The notes under the pieces: model-generated
The model's input: the letters and a program-made list of their open reading frames with translations, nothing else
Database searches by the model: none
What the model was told of the DNA's origin: nothing
Position numbers and translations under genes: made by a program
Assembly (NCBI GenBank): GCA_001549895.1
Contig: AP014719.1
Coordinates: 3,782,001-3,846,000, forward strand
Reading direction: 5' to 3'
Length of the DNA stretch: 64,000 bases
DNA from: Arthrobacter sp. Hiyo8
Lineage (GTDB): Bacteria; Actinomycetota; Actinomycetes; Actinomycetales; Micrococcaceae
Part shown: positions 62,918 to 64,000 of the stretch, one piece after another
Numbering within the stretch: the first letter of the stretch is position 1
Layout: the number at the start of each line of letters is the position of its first letter

Positions 62918-63607
62918 CTAGGCCGCCGCTGCGTCCAGTGCGGCCAGGAGTGCCTGGGCTGCCGCCGTCGGATCCCCGGCCTCGGTGATGGCGCGGACCA
63001 CAACAATGCGGCTGGCGCCGGCCCTCACTACGTCTTCCACGTTGCTGAGATCGATGCCGCCGATCGCAAACCAAGGAAGCACTACGCCGCCGACGGTCTC
63101 TTCGTCTGCCTGCTTCACCGCATTGGCAGCGTACTTCACCAGATCGAGCCCGACGGCGGAGCGTCCAGGCTTGGTGGGCGTGGCCCACACAGGCCCGACG
63201 CAGAAGTAGTCCAAGCCGCTGCGGCCAGGCGACGCGGCGATGGCTGCGTCAATCTGCTCCGGCGTGTGCGTGGAGAGGCCGATGATGGTGGGGTCGTGGA
63301 GCAGCTTCCGGGCCGAGCGCAGCGAAATGTCCTTTTGGCCGATATGGAACACCGGTGCGCCGGCGAGGGACGCTACGTCCGCGCGGTCGTTGACTGCCCA
63401 GAGGCGCCCGTGACGGTGCGCCACGGATTGCAGGATCTCCAGGAGTTCCAGTTCCTCGGCCGCTTCAATGGTCTTGTCGCGCAGCTGGATGATGTCCACG
63501 CCGCCTTCGAATGCGGCATCGACAAACTGCTCAAAATCACCCTGTTGCTTGCGGGCGTCGGTGCAGAGGTACAGGCGGGCGGTGGTGTGGACATCGTGCG
63601 GGGTCAT
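62918..63607 (-). CDS. thiE: Thiamine phosphate synthase
   Basis: Joins HMP-PP and THZ-P to thiamine phosphate. TIM-barrel motifs [72 protein letters not shown] and [20 protein letters not shown] are clear. 229 residues, intact. It starts opposite thiO, and no riboswitch is visible in its own leader. Confidence 0.95.
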   Translation of the reverse strand: MTPHDVHTTARLYLCTDARKQQGDFEQFVDAAFEGGVDIIQLRDKTIEAAEELELLEILQSVAHRHGRLWAVNDRADVASLAGAPVFHIGQKDISLRSARKLLHDPTIIGLSTHTPEQIDAAIAASPGRSGLDYFCVGPVWATPTKPGRSAVGLDLVKYAANAVKQADEETVGGVVLPWFAIGGIDLSNVEDVVRAGASRIVVVRAITEAGDPTAAAQALLAALDAAAA

Positions 63608-63637
63608 GGAAACAGAGTAGTTCCTCTAAACTGGGCA

Positions 63638-63737
63638 GGTACCGCGGGAGCCGCGGCGGCAGTCACAATCGCCGCGCGGCTGAGAGGGCTTCAGCGCCGA
63701 CCGCTTGACCTGATCCGGCTAGTACCGGCGTAGGGAA
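63638..63737 (+). ncRNA. TPP riboswitch (THI element)
   Basis: The consensus parts are present in order: CGCGGGAGCC (63643-63652), GCGGCTGAGAGGGC (63676-63689), CTTGACCTGATCCGG (63704-63718), TAGTACCGGCGTAGGGAAG (63720-63738). The last element overlaps the ribosome site of thiO, so TPP should shut off translation initiation, as in other actinobacteria. It controls thiO and whatever follows beyond the window. Confidence 0.93.
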
Positions 63738-63744
63738 GGACTCC

Positions 63745-64000
63745 ATGGACGAAGTAAACACCCAGCACGGGCCCCTGCGTGCAGACGTGGCGGTGATCGG
63801 GGGCGGCGTCATTGGCCTGGGCATCGCGTGGGAAGCCCGAAGGTCGGGCCGCTCGGTTGCCCTGATCGATCCCGCGCCGGCCAGCGGCGCTACTTTCGCG
63901 GCGGCGGGGATGTTGGCACCAGTCAGTGAACTGCACTACCAGGAAGAGGACCTCCTGGAGCTCATGCTCGAATCGTCGGCGTTGTGGCCGGACTTCGAAC
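63745..64000 (+). CDS. thiO: Glycine oxidase ThiO (5' part)
   Basis: FAD-dependent oxidase that makes the glycine imine for the thiazole part of thiamine. Only the first 85 residues are in the window: ADVAVIGGGVIGLGIAWEAR (dinucleotide-binding GxGxxG), SVALIDPAPASGATFAAAGM and LAPVSELHYQEEDLLEL are typical of ThiO. ATG 63745 lies just after the riboswitch, with GGGAAGGA as ribosome site. Confidence 0.93.
   Translation, partial: MDEVNTQHGPLRADVAVIGGGVIGLGIAWEARRSGRSVALIDPAPASGATFAAAGMLAPVSELHYQEEDLLELMLESSALWPDFE

Overview
The window looks like a piece of chromosome from a high-GC Gram-positive of the Arthrobacter / Paenarthrobacter group (Micrococcales). The reasons are the GC-rich third codon positions, frequent GTG and TTG starts, and gene order. 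typA, fdxA, dapC, dapD, dapE, a LOG-family protein, a DUF3117 protein, an O-methyltransferase, sigE with its anti-sigma factor, tatB, mrp and an MgtE/CBS protein follow the order I recall for Mycobacterium tuberculosis Rv1165 to Rv1232c. I placed the organism from protein resemblance only; no rRNA or tRNA gene is visible.

A warning for anyone using these coordinates: about two thirds of the protein genes are broken by apparent single-base losses, almost always in a run of G or C. The shifts I reconstructed (more than 55) all have the same sign, and adding one base back restores the expected protein. I read this as sequencing or assembly error and annotate the genes as whole CDSs, giving the approximate break points.

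Layout. 1-8 kb: ispH, rmuC and ychF, then a conserved actinobacterial trio (phosphatase, DUF3090, SCO1664-type kinase-fold protein), a DUF1877 gene and a hydrolase. 8.1-9.9 kb: an unusual fusion of an NRPS-type condensation domain with a GNAT acetyltransferase. 10.3-23.4 kb: two complete oligopeptide ABC importers in tandem, each with a lipoprotein, two permeases and a double ATPase. 23.6-33 kb: typA, a regulator with a divergent MFS exporter, fdxA, dapC, gltA, galE and a TetR regulator. 33-40.3 kb: dapD and dapE (lysine and peptidoglycan precursors) and a gluABCD-type glutamate importer. 40.4-50.3 kb: LOG protein, DivIVA-like protein, membrane mannosyltransferase, DUF3117, O-methyltransferase, sigE and anti-sigma factor, tatB, mrp, DUF1003, MgtE/CBS protein and a general stress protein. 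56-64 kb: aminopeptidase P, PHP phosphoesterase, DNA methyltransferase, DEAD-box helicase, RNB ribonuclease, thiE, and a TPP riboswitch driving thiO.

The most interesting part is 50.3-55.9 kb. A compact minus-strand operon of visibly lower GC sits between housekeeping genes. It encodes a 24-residue Cys-rich peptide behind an almost perfect Shine-Dalgarno sequence, a lipid-A-type (LpxL/HtrB) acyltransferase, a MacB-like ABC exporter (ATPase plus double FtsX permease), and an E1-like (ThiF/MoeB) adenylating enzyme whose N-terminus looks like a RiPP-recognition element. I interpret it as an undescribed, possibly lipidated, ribosomally made and modified peptide (RiPP) system. Maturation would need the E1-like enzyme, with the acyltransferase adding a lipid and the ABC proteins exporting the product; those roles are inference.
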